Assembly: GCA_036897095.1 (NCBI GenBank)
Contig: JAYMSP010000723.1
Span: 1 to 42,982, forward strand
Direction of reading: 5' to 3'
Origin: Plantago elongata
Taxonomy: Eukaryota > Streptophyta > Magnoliopsida > Lamiales > Plantaginaceae
Length of the DNA: 42,982 nt
Part shown: positions 1-11,396 of the stretch, in pieces
How positions within the stretch are numbered: the first letter of the stretch is position 1
Layout: each line of letters opens with the position of its first letter
Notes under the pieces: generated by a model
The model's input: the letters and a program-made list of their open reading frames with translations, nothing else
Database searches by the model: none
What the model was told of the DNA's origin: nothing
Translations under genes and position numbers: made by a program

Positions 1-714
1 TAAATAAATTCTCTATTTTTAAAATTTTATTATTTCATTTTATCTTATTTAATAAATTTATATTTTATTTTAATTTACAAAATAATTTATTAATTAATAA
101 TAGAATTCAAGATTGGTGTCTATGAATTCATATTGTCAAGACGAATTCAAATATATGTCCAAAATATTTATAGGTAAAGTTATATTACATTTATTAAACA
201 ATTATATATATCCTTACTAATTGTTCTTGACATTAGATTGCACTATGAACAGAATTTTTTCAACCAATCAGAATTAAAGATTTCACCACGTTGGCATGAT
301 AAGAGGACCATTGAATTTTTTTTTATTCATAGATATAGATTACTTTATGAAAACTCCAATGTTTTGCAAATCTTATTAGCAAAAGTTAAGCTCTTATGCA
401 ATGTGCAATAGACCAGCATCAATCATGCAATAACAATTCAGGAGACTTAATCAAAACCATGAGCTTTCCTCAGATGACAGAGTTAAGCAATCAGAACTCG
501 GGGTGGAAACTAGAAAGGCAATGCTCAAGGAATCGTATATTCAATTCTGAGGACATTACACAATTATCTACTTGAACAGAGAAACATTTCAAGACAAGAT
601 GCATCTAACTACAGACACATAAAAAGAAAAGCAAACAACTATCATACAAACGGCACAAAGAGTTAACGAAAGGAGGAAAAACGAAGGCGTACTCTTTTCC
701 CTTTCGTTCCCTAT
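1..714. other. 3' flank of the CIPK gene, no gene seen
   Basis: This stretch is AT-rich and holds no open reading frame with recognisable protein features. It lies downstream of the minus-strand kinase gene, so the part nearest 714 should contain that gene's 3' UTR. I see no convincing repeat or RNA gene in it. Confidence 0.5.
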
Positions 715-2133
715 CTATTCAGTGTCTGAAGGCAAGTAAGGAGCATCAGCTACACTCCCCATCATAAGGCTTTGCAATCCAGGCTTCAGTTCACGATCAC
801 GGAACTCCTCATATTCCGCCTTATCCCCACCTTTCTTCTTCACCTCAACCACATTCAACGTTGGAGTCAGTTCGAATATCTCAGCTGCAATCGTCAAAGG
901 CCCCTTCTCACCTTCCCTTGACCCTTCCAAACTCACTCTACAATCCTTTTTCCTCACAGTAAAGCTCACAACCTTAGCAATCTCCTCAAACTTCGATATA
1001 ATACTCGTAACTGACGCCCCTGTCACAAACCTCGCCCCACCATCTGATCCTTCCTCAAACAACCCCGACAAGTCAAAGCCACTCGAAAACGAAATGATAT
1101 CAAATGCATTCAAGCTAGCCGGCCTCGGAAGACTAGCAACCCTCCTCCTCGTCTCCACCTCAGCCTCAGAGTCCGACAATGCCTCTCGATCAGCTAAAAA
1201 ATCCACCGGAGCGAAATTCAAATTCAAATCGTCCTCATTAACATTACACAACTTATCATCCTCTATATAAAATTTCACATGCTTAAACCCCCTCTTAAAC
1301 CACCTGTTCTCCATGATATCCGGTATCGTTATCCTCCTCTCCGGATTCGTCTCCAGCAATCGACTCAAAAACCGGCTCAACTCCGGCGAAAACCACCTCG
1401 GACACCTGAAATCCCCTTTATAAATCTTCTTATACATCGCCATCACATTCTGATCATGAAAAGGCAAATGACCTGCCATCAACACAAACAGAATCACACC
1501 ACAGCTCCAGATATCCACCTTCGCCGCATCATACCCCTTCCTCGACAACACCTCCGGCGCCACATAAGCCGGCGTACCACAAAACGTATGAAACAACCCG
1601 TCCTGCTTAATCTGCTCCGAAATCGCACTCAATCCGAAATCGGAAACCTTCAGATTCCCATCCTCATCCAGCAAAATATTCTCCGGCTTCAAATCCCGAT
1701 GATAAACCCCTCGCGCATGACAAAACGCCACCGCCGATATCAGCTGCTGAAAATACCTCCTCGCAACCTCCTCCTTCAACCTCCCCTTCGCAACCTTGCT
1801 GAAAAGCTCCCCGCCCCTCACATACTCCATCACGAAGAAGATCTTCGTCTTCGTCGCCATCACCTCAAGCAACTGCACGATGTTCGGATGGCGAACCCTA
1901 CGCAAAATCGAGATTTCACGCTTGATATGAGCTGTTAAACCTACTTTCACAATCTTCTCCTTATCGATTACCTTAATCGCGACGCATTCGCCGTTCTTCA
2001 TGTTCTTCGCATGATAAACCTTGGCAAAAGTCCCCGTTCCCAGCAGCTTCCCGAGCTCGTACCGGCCTAATAGCATCCCCTGGATCTCCTTCAGCTTCGC
2101 CGACTTCCCTCTGCTGAGCGGAGCCGCAGCCAT
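715..2133 (-). CDS. CIPK12: CBL-interacting protein kinase, CIPK12 type
   Basis: This is a complete intronless gene of 472 aa for a SnRK3/CIPK serine-threonine kinase. These kinases are activated by calcium-loaded CBL sensors and phosphorylate membrane transporters and other targets. The kinase domain spans about residues 25-279. Visible motifs are the glycine loop GTGTFAKV (32-39), catalytic K54, HRDLKPEN with D147, DFG (165-167), and an activation loop with conserved S172, T183 and Y190 ending in APE (192-194). The regulatory part has the NAF motif [10 protein letters not shown] (NAF at 342-344), which binds CBL, followed by a PPI phosphatase-interaction region around 385-455. The protein ends in PSDTE, which I recall as the end of Arabidopsis CIPK12; that protein is 489 aa, so the length also fits. 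The start is a good plant context, GGCCATGGC. The lack of introns fits the intron-poor CIPK clade. A candidate TATA box (CTATATAG, about 2333-2340) and an AAACCCTA telo-box (about 2194-2201) lie upstream. Assignment to CIPK12 rather than a close paralogue rests on sequence memory and on its neighbours. Confidence 0.95.
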   Translation of the reverse strand: MAAAPLSRGKSAKLKEIQGMLLGRYELGKLLGTGTFAKVYHAKNMKNGECVAIKVIDKEKIVKVGLTAHIKREISILRRVRHPNIVQLLEVMATKTKIFFVMEYVRGGELFSKVAKGRLKEEVARRYFQQLISAVAFCHARGVYHRDLKPENILLDEDGNLKVSDFGLSAISEQIKQDGLFHTFCGTPAYVAPEVLSRKGYDAAKVDIWSCGVILFVLMAGHLPFHDQNVMAMYKKIYKGDFRCPRWFSPELSRFLSRLLETNPERRITIPDIMENRWFKRGFKHVKFYIEDDKLCNVNEDDLNLNFAPVDFLADREALSDSEAEVETRRRVASLPRPASLNAFDIISFSSGFDLSGLFEEGSDGGARFVTGASVTSIISKFEEIAKVVSFTVRKKDCRVSLEGSREGEKGPLTIAAEIFELTPTLNVVEVKKKGGDKAEYEEFRDRELKPGLQSLMMGSVADAPYLPSDTE

Positions 2134-3308
2134 GGCCGTTAAGTGTAAAGTCGTTTGATCGGAATTTGGGGATTAATGTGGTGGTTTCGGCATAGGGTTT
2201 GGGTTGAGCTGTTGATGATTTTTTGGTTGGTTTCAGTGAGGTGTGAGGTGTAGAGAAAAGATTGGGATTTGGAAGGAGAAATGATTGTTGTTTAATACGG
2301 CAAAGTATCCTTGCGTTTATTTTATGGAAGAACTATATAGTAATTGTAATTTGTGTTCATTAAGAGTAAAGTTAATGAAATTGTGACGTTGACGTTTAAT
2401 TTGGTGGTTAAACGAGAAAATGAGGTTTAAGCTTTTTTCTTCAGTTTACTGTTTGGTTCGTCACTAATCATTATTGTTTAGGCCACCACGGATTTTTGTA
2501 GCCGACTAGCGACGACTATTCTGTTTCTCACGGTTTTTCCGAGACTTTGTAGATCAACGATTTTGGAGTAATTTTGAGTGACTGTACAAACTTTAACAAT
2601 TTTGTGATTGCTCAAGTAATATGAAATGGACGACCTTAATGTACGTGGGAACCAATAAAGAATATTGATTATTGTTATATGCGAAGACATAAGCTTAGTT
2701 AAAATATTATTAACCTCTAAGTTCAAGTTTAGTTTCAAAATGATGATTTTATCTTGAAACTGTATTATATCGATCGTTGAAAAATAGGTGAGTATTTGAT
2801 CGTTTAAATGAGACACTGAAATGGACGCCAAGTTGTCCTAATCAATAACTAACGTGACTTGACAACTTTTAAAGTTTATAATTAATTTCACATTTTCCTT
2901 TTTTCCTTACAAAATAAAGATATTTATATTTAGTTAATCAAATAAGTTTACTCATAGTATTAAACGATACAATTCTAATCATATTCGTTTGAAGGTTCGA
3001 AGTTACATATTATTTGATCAATCACAACAAAAACATAAAGCATGTCAATATGGACAACAAGTTCATCAAGTTTTACCTAAAGAGCTAAAATTAATCTTGT
3101 TTTTGTTTCCCAATATTTTTTAGTTAGTGTTATTTAATTTGCCATTTTAGTCTCTGAACTTTAGACTAAAATCTACACATCCGAAACTAACAATCACCCT
3201 CTCTGATCAAACTTCAAATCTGCCACCATACATTAATAAAAATATTTTCAAAAACAAATCATAACAATTTGAAATTGAACAAATATGTCAAAATTAGGAT
3301 ATTATGTA

Positions 3309-3491
3309 CTCCATCCGTCCCAGCACAAATAACACTTTAATTTTGGGTACAAAGTTTAATGTGCAGTGTAAAATATTGAAAGATGAAGTCACATATGATG
3401 TTTTTGAGTTGAAAATGTTGTTAAATATAAATAAAAGACATTTATACAGATATAAAAGGAATAAAGTATATTGATTCTGGGACTGATGAAG
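3309..3491. mobile_element. Stowaway-like MITE
   Basis: The left end reads CTCCATCCGTCCCAGCACAA and follows a TA at 3307-3308. The reverse complement of the right end reads CTTCATCAGTCCCAGAATCA. The two ends match over most of 20 bp and resemble the CTCCNTCCGTCCCA terminus known from plant Stowaway (Tc1/mariner) elements. The size of about 180 bp and the AT-rich, non-coding interior fit. The right-hand TA target duplication is not evident, so the element is probably old. Confidence 0.6.
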
Positions 3492-4529
3492 GGTGAATGT
3501 TATATCTTACCATTAAACCTAAATAAAATCCAAGAATTAAATAATAATCATATCAAAATTGAGTCACATTTGAGTCATATGCAAATAGTCACAACTTTAC
3601 CAGCCACGTAAATATTTTACATATATTTCTTGTGTGCTTGTGGGTCTCATTGTTAGTCAATATTAACAATTGTTGATTTGGAATATGTAACAAAAAACAA
3701 TCGCACAAATCAGCAAATGGTATTTTTGTAGCACATCAAGCTTTTGCTGTCTCTAATGCACCAACTCGTTTGCCAGATTGTATTCAATTAGTGATAATGA
3801 TTTGTTACAAATTATTAACTGATAATTAATTATTGACAACTATATCAACGTTTAAGAATTACCGTATCTAGATTAAACAATTCCATATTTAAAAAGCTCA
3901 TATATAATTTGTTATCAGTGAAATGTAAATGACCATTGGCATCGATATTAACGTTGCTTTAGTCGACTGTGACACTTCCACTTGATCGTAAATGTTACAA
4001 AAATCTCCAAAAAGTCAGTAAAGATTCTTTATTTTATCAATAATTAGTATAGCATTGTATAATATTTAGGTGCCGCGTTACAGCGGCTTCCAATTTGATT
4101 CCAACAATATGATTTAAAATGGATGAATTGATTAAAAATTATACGAGTAGCTGGCTAAGGTGACTGTACGAAAGGGACCAGTGATTGGGTAATAGCCGAT
4201 CAATAGTCTATTCATTTGTTATTATTGATGATCATCTCTTTAAACTTCACATGATGATGTTCTATAGCCAATCATCGGTCTTGTATTCGTGTCAACTTGT
4301 GGTTCTCCTTCATCTTCTATTAAAGAGTTGCTAAATTAAATTTAATTGTAGACTATATGTTAGTACTTATAAAAAAAGATAAATATATTTCTAGACTATA
4401 CAAACAGTATTCTAACGTGCTATGCTGAACTTATTAAAATGGCATCTTTTAACTTTTGCTATGTTTTTAGCATAACTCAGATTGATATAGTAGGAATCCT
4501 AATCAATATCGTATTTATTTAACTGAGAA

Positions 4530-4570
4530 TCAGTTCAGTTCAGTTCAGTCCAGTCAAGTTCAATTCAACT
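4530..4570. repeat. TTCAG pentanucleotide repeat
   Basis: A run of imperfect TTCAG units (CAGTTCAGTTCAGTTCAGT, then diverged copies) sits in the spacer. A shorter, related TTCAGTTCAG run follows near 4600. Confidence 0.6.
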
Positions 4571-4899
4571 TAATTTAGCTATAATTTATACCTTACTTCA
4601 GTTCAGTTTAATAAATTTCAGTTAAACAGAACATAACACAGGTCTTATTTAGAAATTAATAGGGCAAGGTTAGTGCGACTTTTTTTTTGGCATGGGTCGT
4701 ACAAAAGTAGACTTATAGTTATTATAATCATTAAATGTTTGTAACAAATATATTAATTTTATATTCACATAAAAGATTGAGGAAAATATTTCCTTAAAAA
4801 GATGTATTGATTGTTTAAAAAATTAAAATTGATTTCACAAATAAAGGTCGGTTGAATTTCTTTACGTTATTTGTAAATAATGGGTTTATGGATGAGGAA

Positions 4900-5030
4900 T
4901 TTTGGAGTAATTGTTGATTGAACCTCGTGTCGATAATTTTATTTCTTAAAAAATTTATGTAGCAGAAGATTTTGAACTCGAGACGTTTTACACTATAAAT
5001 ATTCTACTAAACGTATGTAATCGTGCTTGG
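4900..5030 (-). mobile_element. Possible tRNA-derived SINE fragment
   Basis: On the minus strand there is a B-box-like stretch, GTCTCGAGTTCAAAATC, preceded by about 30 bp containing AGTAGAATATTTATAGTG, which resembles the remains of an A-box region. This layout recurs in degenerate plant tRNA-derived SINEs. I see no clear poly(A) tail or target duplication, so this is tentative. Confidence 0.28.
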
Positions 5031-7142
5031 AGGGCGGCTCAAGTTCAACCTTATTAAAAATCTTTAATTCCTTGAGAAGAAGCTCGACCGGGCAGAAACG
5101 CACTTATACAGTTCCATCTAGCATCTTCGGTAAATTTTAAGGTTATTTATATCGATACTATATAAGGAGCCAAAGAGTGCAAGTTGCAACTTTGTTATAA
5201 TAAAGAGATATATTCGTTTAAAAGCATTTTAAGAATATTGTAAAGCAACTCCTCAAAATTGTAAAATTTCCTTCATAGATATGGTGTATCTTTGGAATTG
5301 ATTAAGGATTAAATAGTTATCATTGTTGTGTATCGTGCTATATTACATCATCATACATCATCCGTGCCAAGTGTCAACCTTGTCTTGTAGTGCATAAATA
5401 GAAATACATTATGCTGGTGTTCTATTGAATTAAATTGATTACTTCAGGGCCAAAACACCAGTGAAATCTCAATTTTCTTATATTTTAAGTTTCTATTTCA
5501 ATATCTAAAGTATTATTTCAAAAATGTAATAGTGTTATGTTAATCTATGTGCATGATAAGGGTGGAACTTAATTGACTTAATTTTTGTGAATTTTGTTGC
5601 TTTCGGTGAATTTTACTTAGACTAAATTAATAAGGTACGTATGTCATTGTGAATTTGATATTTAAATCATCTTTTATATATCAAATTGCGAGAAGACTCA
5701 ACTAATGAGGAGATTCTATCGGAATGGCTGCTCTGATCATCCAATATTTATACAATAAATTTTATGATCTTCTTACTTATTCACCATATATTGTAAGTCA
5801 TGTGTGTTGTGCTACATATAGTGGATGTCATCGAAACTCAAAATATTTGAAATTTCATCTCATATTATGTAATTGACACATGTAGATCGGGAGACCATGA
5901 CACATGATCCAGGAACTAGGGTAAGGAGGTCGGTCCCCTAGGATGCTCGGCCACTAAACCCTTTCACAAGGTGTTTTATTCTAAGAAGTTGTGAGAATTA
6001 ATGTCGAAGTCAAATCTTAATCCGTGGCTTCACCAAAGCACGCGTAATGCTGAATGTACAACTTGCTTGAGCACAGGGAGCGCAAGATATTTATATAAAC
6101 TATAGTAAGTCACGATATTGCTGTGAACCTACCTTCCTTGAATAAGTAATGGTGAAGGCACCGCGAATAAAGCCAATACATGATGTGTAGAATAATTAGT
6201 CGGTTCCTAGACTTGAATATCTCAAGTAAAGTGATGAATATGACTAGATTCTTAATCAACTACCGTTCCTTTTGTATGAAAATATCAAGTATGTAGGACT
6301 GATTATGGTAACTAACATGGTATAATGTATATATGTGCATTATTGTTGCGCGACAATCAGACACGTTTGAGATTAGTGAGTAACATCTACCACTAACTAT
6401 CATCATCATTTATTCTTCTATGAACTAATTAAAGATGGAATGATGGTGAAGTTGAAACACCTTTTTGTTGTACAAGCGTGAACGTCTAACTCTCTTAAAT
6501 GATCATTTTCTTGGCATCGAAGTTCTAGGTATGAAATTGATATGATAAAATGTTCGAATCAAGGAATAGCTACAAAATGACATCGGACTATGATTGTAAG
6601 ATGAGAACCCACATCATAGATGAAATCAGTGGCTCAGGTCATATATGAAATCATCTGAATAACTTAAAGATGTGTCTCACAAAAATACATAATTATAATG
6701 AAATAAACTTTTATTATGTCATAATTTAATTGAAAATACTACATTTAAAAGTTTAACATAAATTTATAGTTAGAAAGTAGAAGTTGTAGACTGTTGATTA
6801 AAAAATTAAAGTATAAATTTAACTATTCCATAATTACATCTAATATTGAGATATGTCATACAAATTTCGCCCATTATACATTTTTTTTATTATCATAAAA
6901 AAGGTTTCTAGATTAACGACATTTAAATCACTTATCTATATATTGACTATTATCAAGAAAATATCTAAATTATTAATTAAAACGAGAAAATAACAATATT
7001 TATAACATTAGACATTTTAATTTGTAACATATATTTTGTTACTTAATATTAGTTTATTCGTTGTAGTATATTCATAAGATTTATAGGTCGATTAGATATA
7101 GAAATTGATTACTTAGAGGGAGTATTACATAACAAGTAGTGC

Positions 7143-7311
7143 ATATTGAGGGGCGGACCGGGACACTCCACTCAAATTTAAAAAAAAAAAAAAGTTATAG
7201 GTAATATTTTTTAAAATGTAGAATTTTACCTTCCTCAAACCCTAAAAAGAATGTTATATGTATACTTTCGTCTCAGCGCACCCGCCCACGTGCCTATCAC
7301 TAGATATTGAG
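7143..7311. mobile_element. 153-bp insertion with 8-bp direct repeats (hAT-like)
   Basis: The octamer ATATTGAG occurs at 7143-7150 and again, identically, at 7304-7311. Between them lies a 153-bp segment with GC-rich ends (GGGCGGACCGGG on the left; CACCCGCCCACGTG near the right end) and an AT-rich middle with a run of A residues. An 8-bp target duplication is typical of hAT transposons, and the GGGCGG / CCGCCC ends could be degenerate inverted repeats. A non-autonomous hAT is the simplest reading; a chance octamer match is possible. Confidence 0.42.
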
Positions 7312-7905
7312 TTTCAATTGAATTCGTGGGCTTATGCATATTTGATCATAGTACCATACGTTCATATAACTAGATGAAGAGTTGCAAACTACGAGTAATG
7401 GTTCATTGGAAAAATCCATGAAACAATTTGCTCGATTTCAATTGTTTTTGCTCTAATCCGACAAACGCACATCAAAGGTCAAACTTCATTTCGTTTCCAG
7501 GTACTAATCACAGTCTCGGCTGCTTCAATTAAGCGTAATGTATATACATTTTCATGCCAGCATCTGTTTGTCAAAATGCCATTCTTCTTATAACACCAAA
7601 TTTTGTCCCATTACTTGAAAAATCTTATACTCTATAACCTTGAGTGCTGTATCTGTTGCCAAATCATTGTTCAGAGAAAGAATGAAGGCCTCCCATTCCC
7701 CTCCACGGATTTGCGGAATGCAGGTGATGTCTTTCACATGGCTTTCCATATTCAGTCTTGCTTCCTTCTGATGGATTGTCTGGGTTTTAGCAGAGTCCTG
7801 CAAAAGAACTCTTAAATTTGTGCCTCGTAGGATTTTCCGTATGTTCGTTGTTCTCTTATGGTATACGTAAGCATGGACATCAGGTCTTACGAGTTACGAG
7901 AAGGG

Positions 7906-8302
7906 ACTAGAGATGTAAGATAACAATATCTTACTTAAACCTCTTTTAATCGGATAAGAAGTTGTAACCAAGAGCCGCCTAGAAATAATGCAATATGGAA
8001 ATGAGTGAATGCGTTCTGCAGCTTCAAATATGTTATTCTTGACATGCCTTATTGCATCATCAGATGCTAGATTTTGCCGCTGTTAAATTGCTTATGATTA
8101 GAGACAAGAGATATAAGATAACACTATCTTACTTGAACCTCTCTTAAGATGTTTCAATCGAATAATAGAAATTATAACTGTAGTCCATAGAACAGCCTGG
8201 AAATACTGCAATAGCAAATATGGCAATGACTTCTCAGCTTAGAGAATGTAATTCTTAACATGCATTACAAGATGCTAGATTTGTTTGCTGTTAAAGTGCT
8301 GA
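7906..8302. repeat. Tandem duplication of about 190 bp, non-coding
   Basis: Two diverged copies lie end to end, about 7906-8093 and 8106-8302. Shared landmarks in order are AGATRTAAGATAACANTATC then TTACTTRAACCTCT near the start, a stretch with GGAAAT and GCAATA in the middle, TTCTTRACATGC, and GATGCTAGATTT followed by GCTGTTAAA at the end. Neither copy codes for protein. The repeat lies about 600 bp upstream of DOG1-like gene 1 and could be upstream regulatory DNA or a transposon remnant. Confidence 0.7.
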
Positions 8303-8813
8303 TAGATTGGATTGGTTTCCCATGATGACTTACATTGCAAATCTTGAAAAGTTCTGTTATATTGGTGAAATATTAAGCTAAAAAAAGCTTTAACAGGGCA
8401 ACCTGCAACTCTTGATGACCTTAACTTGCATATTACATCTTGTAAAACAATTGAGTAATTTCATCATTAACCACAAGATTAACCTCATTGTACTAAGATG
8501 TTATCCGAAACATAGCACAGCTTTTCTTTGTCTTAATTGTTGACAAACAGCAGAAAGCAAAGGAATAGAGCAACAGGAAGTCATCTGTCAATACTGTAGT
8601 TCATCACCAGATCATCCTAGTAGTTTCTTATTCTTTCCATTTTTATTGCAGGTTACCTCGTTCTTTGATGGCTGAGTTTATCATATTGTGCCAGAATTGA
8701 CGCGTGGTTTCTAGATATGTTACAATCACATAGCTCAATGGCTATAAAGTCACAAGTATTCTTATTTATCATGCTTATTACACCGACTGTGAACTTTTAC
8801 ATACACAAATATA

Positions 8814-8823
8814 CTATATATAA
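8814..8823 (+). promoter_or_regulatory. Candidate TATA box of DOG1-like gene 1
   Basis: CTATATATAA lies 53 bp upstream of the ATG at 8876. Plant transcription usually starts about 30 bp downstream of TATA, so the 5' UTR would be short, about 20-30 nt. This is inferred from position and sequence only. Confidence 0.45.
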
Positions 8824-8875
8824 TACATGGTAAGACACTAAAACTCTTGGCACACTTGAAACGGGAGATTTCTCA

Positions 8876-9640
8876 ATGGAAGATCATGGACAAGGTTCCC
8901 GAGAAGGCTGTTTCCGTGAATGGATGAAACTCCAAGAGCAAGACCTCTCGGAACTTGTCCAGGCACTTAACCTCAGTGATTCGAATGAGCATGAGCATGA
9001 GCATGCAACTGAGCTAAATGAACTTATACAGAAGGGCATTAGTCACTTTCAAGATTACATCCACAAGCGATCCGACCTGGCTCAAGAAGATACCTCCCCC
9101 TACTTCTCGCCCACCTGGTGCACATCTCTAGAAGGTTCTATGTTATGGGCAGGGGGCTGCAGGCCTTCTATATATATCCGGCTTGTTTACAGTCTATGCG
9201 GAAACGATGTTCTGTCTCACCTTGATGAGTATCTTCAGGGAGTTAGGCCCTGCTTGAGTACCCGCGAACTCTCAGCGAGTCAAATGAGTTCAATTAACGA
9301 TTTGCAGCTCAAGATAATTCACAAAGAAGACGAGATATCCAAAAAGTTGGCAAGTCTGCAAGAGGAGATTGCTGATCGACCAATTGCCATCATTGCCAAA
9401 AGGCTGCGGAGTCACGAGGATACAAGTCAAGAAGCTGAAGAGGCACTGGATGCTCTTTACGCGTCTATGAAGAAATTGCTGGACGAAGCAGATGGTCTGA
9501 GGTTAAGTGCGATGAAGGAGCTGATGAATATATTAACCCCGACCCAAGGCGTGGATTTTCTAGCTGCGTCGAAAAAACTTCACCTTTGCATCCATGCGTG
9601 GGGTACGAAGAGGGATCGTGAACATGGAAGGAACCCATGA
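8876..9640 (+). CDS. DOG1-like protein 1 (DELAY OF GERMINATION family)
   Basis: This intronless gene encodes 254 aa, almost all of it one DOG1 domain (about residues 13-245). Members are plant-specific helical proteins related to the C-terminal part of TGA bZIP factors, without the bZIP. Founder DOG1 controls seed dormancy and binds the clade-A PP2Cs AHG1 and AHG3. Visible signatures are the opening FREWMKLQEQDLSEL (13-27), the central block SPYFSPTWCTSLEG followed by GGCRPSIYIRLVYSLCG, and the closing VDFLAASKKLHLCIHAWG. Residues 37-43 form a short HEHEHEH run. The length of about 250 aa is normal for the family. The start is the first in-frame ATG and places the domain at the N-terminus as in relatives. 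It faces a second DOG1-like gene at 11397-12152, and a broken copy lies between. By gene order and sequence it most resembles the DOGL genes near At4g18650. A role in dormancy or ABA responses is inference. Confidence 0.9.
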   Translation: MEDHGQGSREGCFREWMKLQEQDLSELVQALNLSDSNEHEHEHATELNELIQKGISHFQDYIHKRSDLAQEDTSPYFSPTWCTSLEGSMLWAGGCRPSIYIRLVYSLCGNDVLSHLDEYLQGVRPCLSTRELSASQMSSINDLQLKIIHKEDEISKKLASLQEEIADRPIAIIAKRLRSHEDTSQEAEEALDALYASMKKLLDEADGLRLSAMKELMNILTPTQGVDFLAASKKLHLCIHAWGTKRDREHGRNP

Positions 9641-9735
9641 AATGGAAGAAAAAAATTGTTTTATAGTTAAGGGTCTTGCGGTTTCAATAGAGAGGACTCC
9701 TCTCCATGTTACTCTTGATGTTACGAGTAGTGTGC

Positions 9736-9741
9736 AATAAA
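9736..9741 (+). terminator. Candidate poly(A) signal of DOG1-like gene 1
   Basis: AATAAA lies about 95 bp after the stop codon at 9638-9640, in the context GCAATAAATAAG. Plant poly(A) signals are loose, so this is only a candidate. Confidence 0.4.
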
Positions 9742-10550
9742 TAAGAGTAGCATTTCAGAATCTTGTTCTTGATGTCTCCTGAAAATCATGCTGGTATTTC
9801 TTGGAGTTTTTTCTTATAATTTTGTTTATAAATTAACAATCTTAACTTCTGAAAAAGCATTCAGGAAGGGATCGAGCTGCGGTGTGAAACATTGCATTTG
9901 GAGAGTCAAGACGAGTTGCAAACATCAGAGCTTTTAAGTTTTATCAGATGAATCCAAACAAGATGATGGCAGTTTGCCGACTTAACTTTGGTCACAGAAA
10001 CCATCAATGAAACTGAGGTAACACTTCCAAAATAGCACACCAGCCTAGTTGATCATCACAAGTAATTTGTCCTGTTCCGACGAGGTCCCCCTGGTTTATC
10101 TTACATACTGTGGGCGTATTCTGAAACTAGCTCACTGGATTCTAAGAGCCAGTTTCTGAGTCTCTCAGAATTAGTGCATATAACTTCTAACTGATGATAA
10201 TTCCGAATCTGTCTATGTACTAGATTTTCTGTTTGTTACTTGATATAAATTAAAACCTGCAGGGTTTTTTTGTTTCACATTCTATCTAATAAGGTTCATT
10301 TGCATTTTTTCAATGCTCAAAGGGATAAATGGATATTGGTGAAACAGTAGTGGTAAAATTAAGCCATTTTGCCTACAATTTTATGCTAGATTTATTGAAG
10401 ATATACAAATTAGGCTGCTAGTTCTTGAGGTCATTGTTGTGTCTTGTCATACCCTAAATTGGCGATTGTTTTCCTTTAACGGTGAATGTTTTGCACATGA
10501 AATAGGATAATCTCTTCAGTGCAGAAGATTTCAAACATTGCTGTTCCCGC

Positions 10551-10660
10551 AGATGGATAGGTGCCAGGGGTGACATGGTGAGACCTTTCTGAGCTTCTTC
10601 AGGCGCTTAATGTCAGTAACTCCGATAGACATGATCACGCTATTGAGCTAATGTGCCCGT
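10551..10660 (+). pseudogene. Fragment of a third DOG1-like gene
   Basis: This 110-bp stretch aligns with codons of about 16-48 of DOG1-like gene 1. Translated, part of it reads DLSELLQALNVSNSD, then RHDHAIEL, against DLSELVQALNLSDSN, then EHEHEHATEL, in the intact gene. The match starts at the ATGGAT shared with the GAATGGATG of the gene. Upstream of the match the reading frame is broken by a TGA and a shift, and downstream it runs into a stop after about 12 codons. Nothing matching the rest of the domain follows. It has the same orientation as gene 1 and lies 0.9 kb downstream of it, so it looks like the remains of a tandem duplicate. Confidence 0.75.
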
Positions 10661-10907
10661 TCAGGCAGACATTATTATGATCAATGGATGGTTTTGTGTA
10701 AAGGAAAATTCACAAGAACACCTTCTGAGTTTGTCCTTTAACGTTGGCACCTCATCCTAGATAAATGAAGGTTTTGTCCTGTTACTTGGCTCTCGGCATG
10801 ACATGATATCACAGGTTTGTACTTTGATTTGTTATGATCTTCAAGCTAGGTTCTATGAATTTCAACCATACAATTTCTCCTTAAACATCTATTTTATTTA
10901 GAAGCAT

Positions 10908-10935
10908 GTATGTGTGTGCGTGCGTGTGTGTGTGT
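10908..10935. repeat. TG dinucleotide microsatellite
   Basis: A short run of TG/CG units (ATGTGTGTGCGTGCGTGTGT and a few more) lies in the spacer between the two DOG1-like genes. Confidence 0.7.
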
Positions 10936-11396
10936 CTTACATGGTAGAGGTTTAACGTCACGCCTTGCCATATGATCCTCCGCCGTACATCAAATGTCAC
11001 ATTTCATTTGAACACATAAAAGTTAAGGAATAGTGAGTGAATATGCTAAAAATAGACATGCTATATTTATACTGAACAGATATAAAAATGAATAGCTATA
11101 AGACCGACCCATGAGATTTATTTGATACACAAGAGGGTGCCTGGTGACACCCCTGGTATCTCAAAATCTCAGTTCTACTGTTCTACATGGTTCCTGTCAG
11201 TATGTAATCACACATGACCATTTCTGTTGGAAAATAAACTTAGATACATATAGAGTTACTGGATTTTAAATTACAAGATTTATCATATTTAACATCAAAC
11301 ATTTAGCAACAAAACTTATTTGACATTTCAGGAAAAAGAAAAGAAATAAACCCATAATGCTTTTTAGTTTTCCACATTCACAATCAATTTGAAACC

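Larger units (their letters stand above)
2134..8875. other. Long spacer between CIPK and DOG1-like gene 1
   Basis: This 6.7-kb AT-rich spacer contains no gene I can support. It starts with the putative CIPK promoter and 5' UTR (2134 to about 2345). Identifiable pieces are listed separately: a Stowaway-like MITE (3309-3491), a TTCAG repeat (about 4530-4570), a SINE-like stretch (about 4900-5030), an insertion with 8-bp flanking repeats (7143-7311) and a roughly 190-bp duplication (7906-8302). A Stowaway-type end (GAGGGAGTA) ends near 7115, but I could not find its partner. A GC-richer block at about 5880-6200 resembles transposon debris of unknown type. A 117-codon open frame on the minus strand at 2478-2831 has no recognisable features. 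Confidence 0.5.

Noticed and set aside
1279-1938. 219-codon plus-strand frame opposite the CIPK gene
   Set aside because: It is the antisense shadow of a GC-richer kinase gene and reads as Arg/His/Pro/Leu-rich nonsense.
2478-2831. 117-codon minus-strand open frame upstream of the CIPK gene
   Set aside because: The translated sequence is rich in Ile, Leu and Ser and shows no recognisable domain or relatives. There is no supporting splice or promoter context.
7588-7815. Overlapping 70-codon frames on both strands near 7.6-7.8 kb, one faintly recalling an RNase H fragment
   Set aside because: The resemblance is too weak to align any catalytic motif, and both strands are open, which suggests base composition rather than coding.
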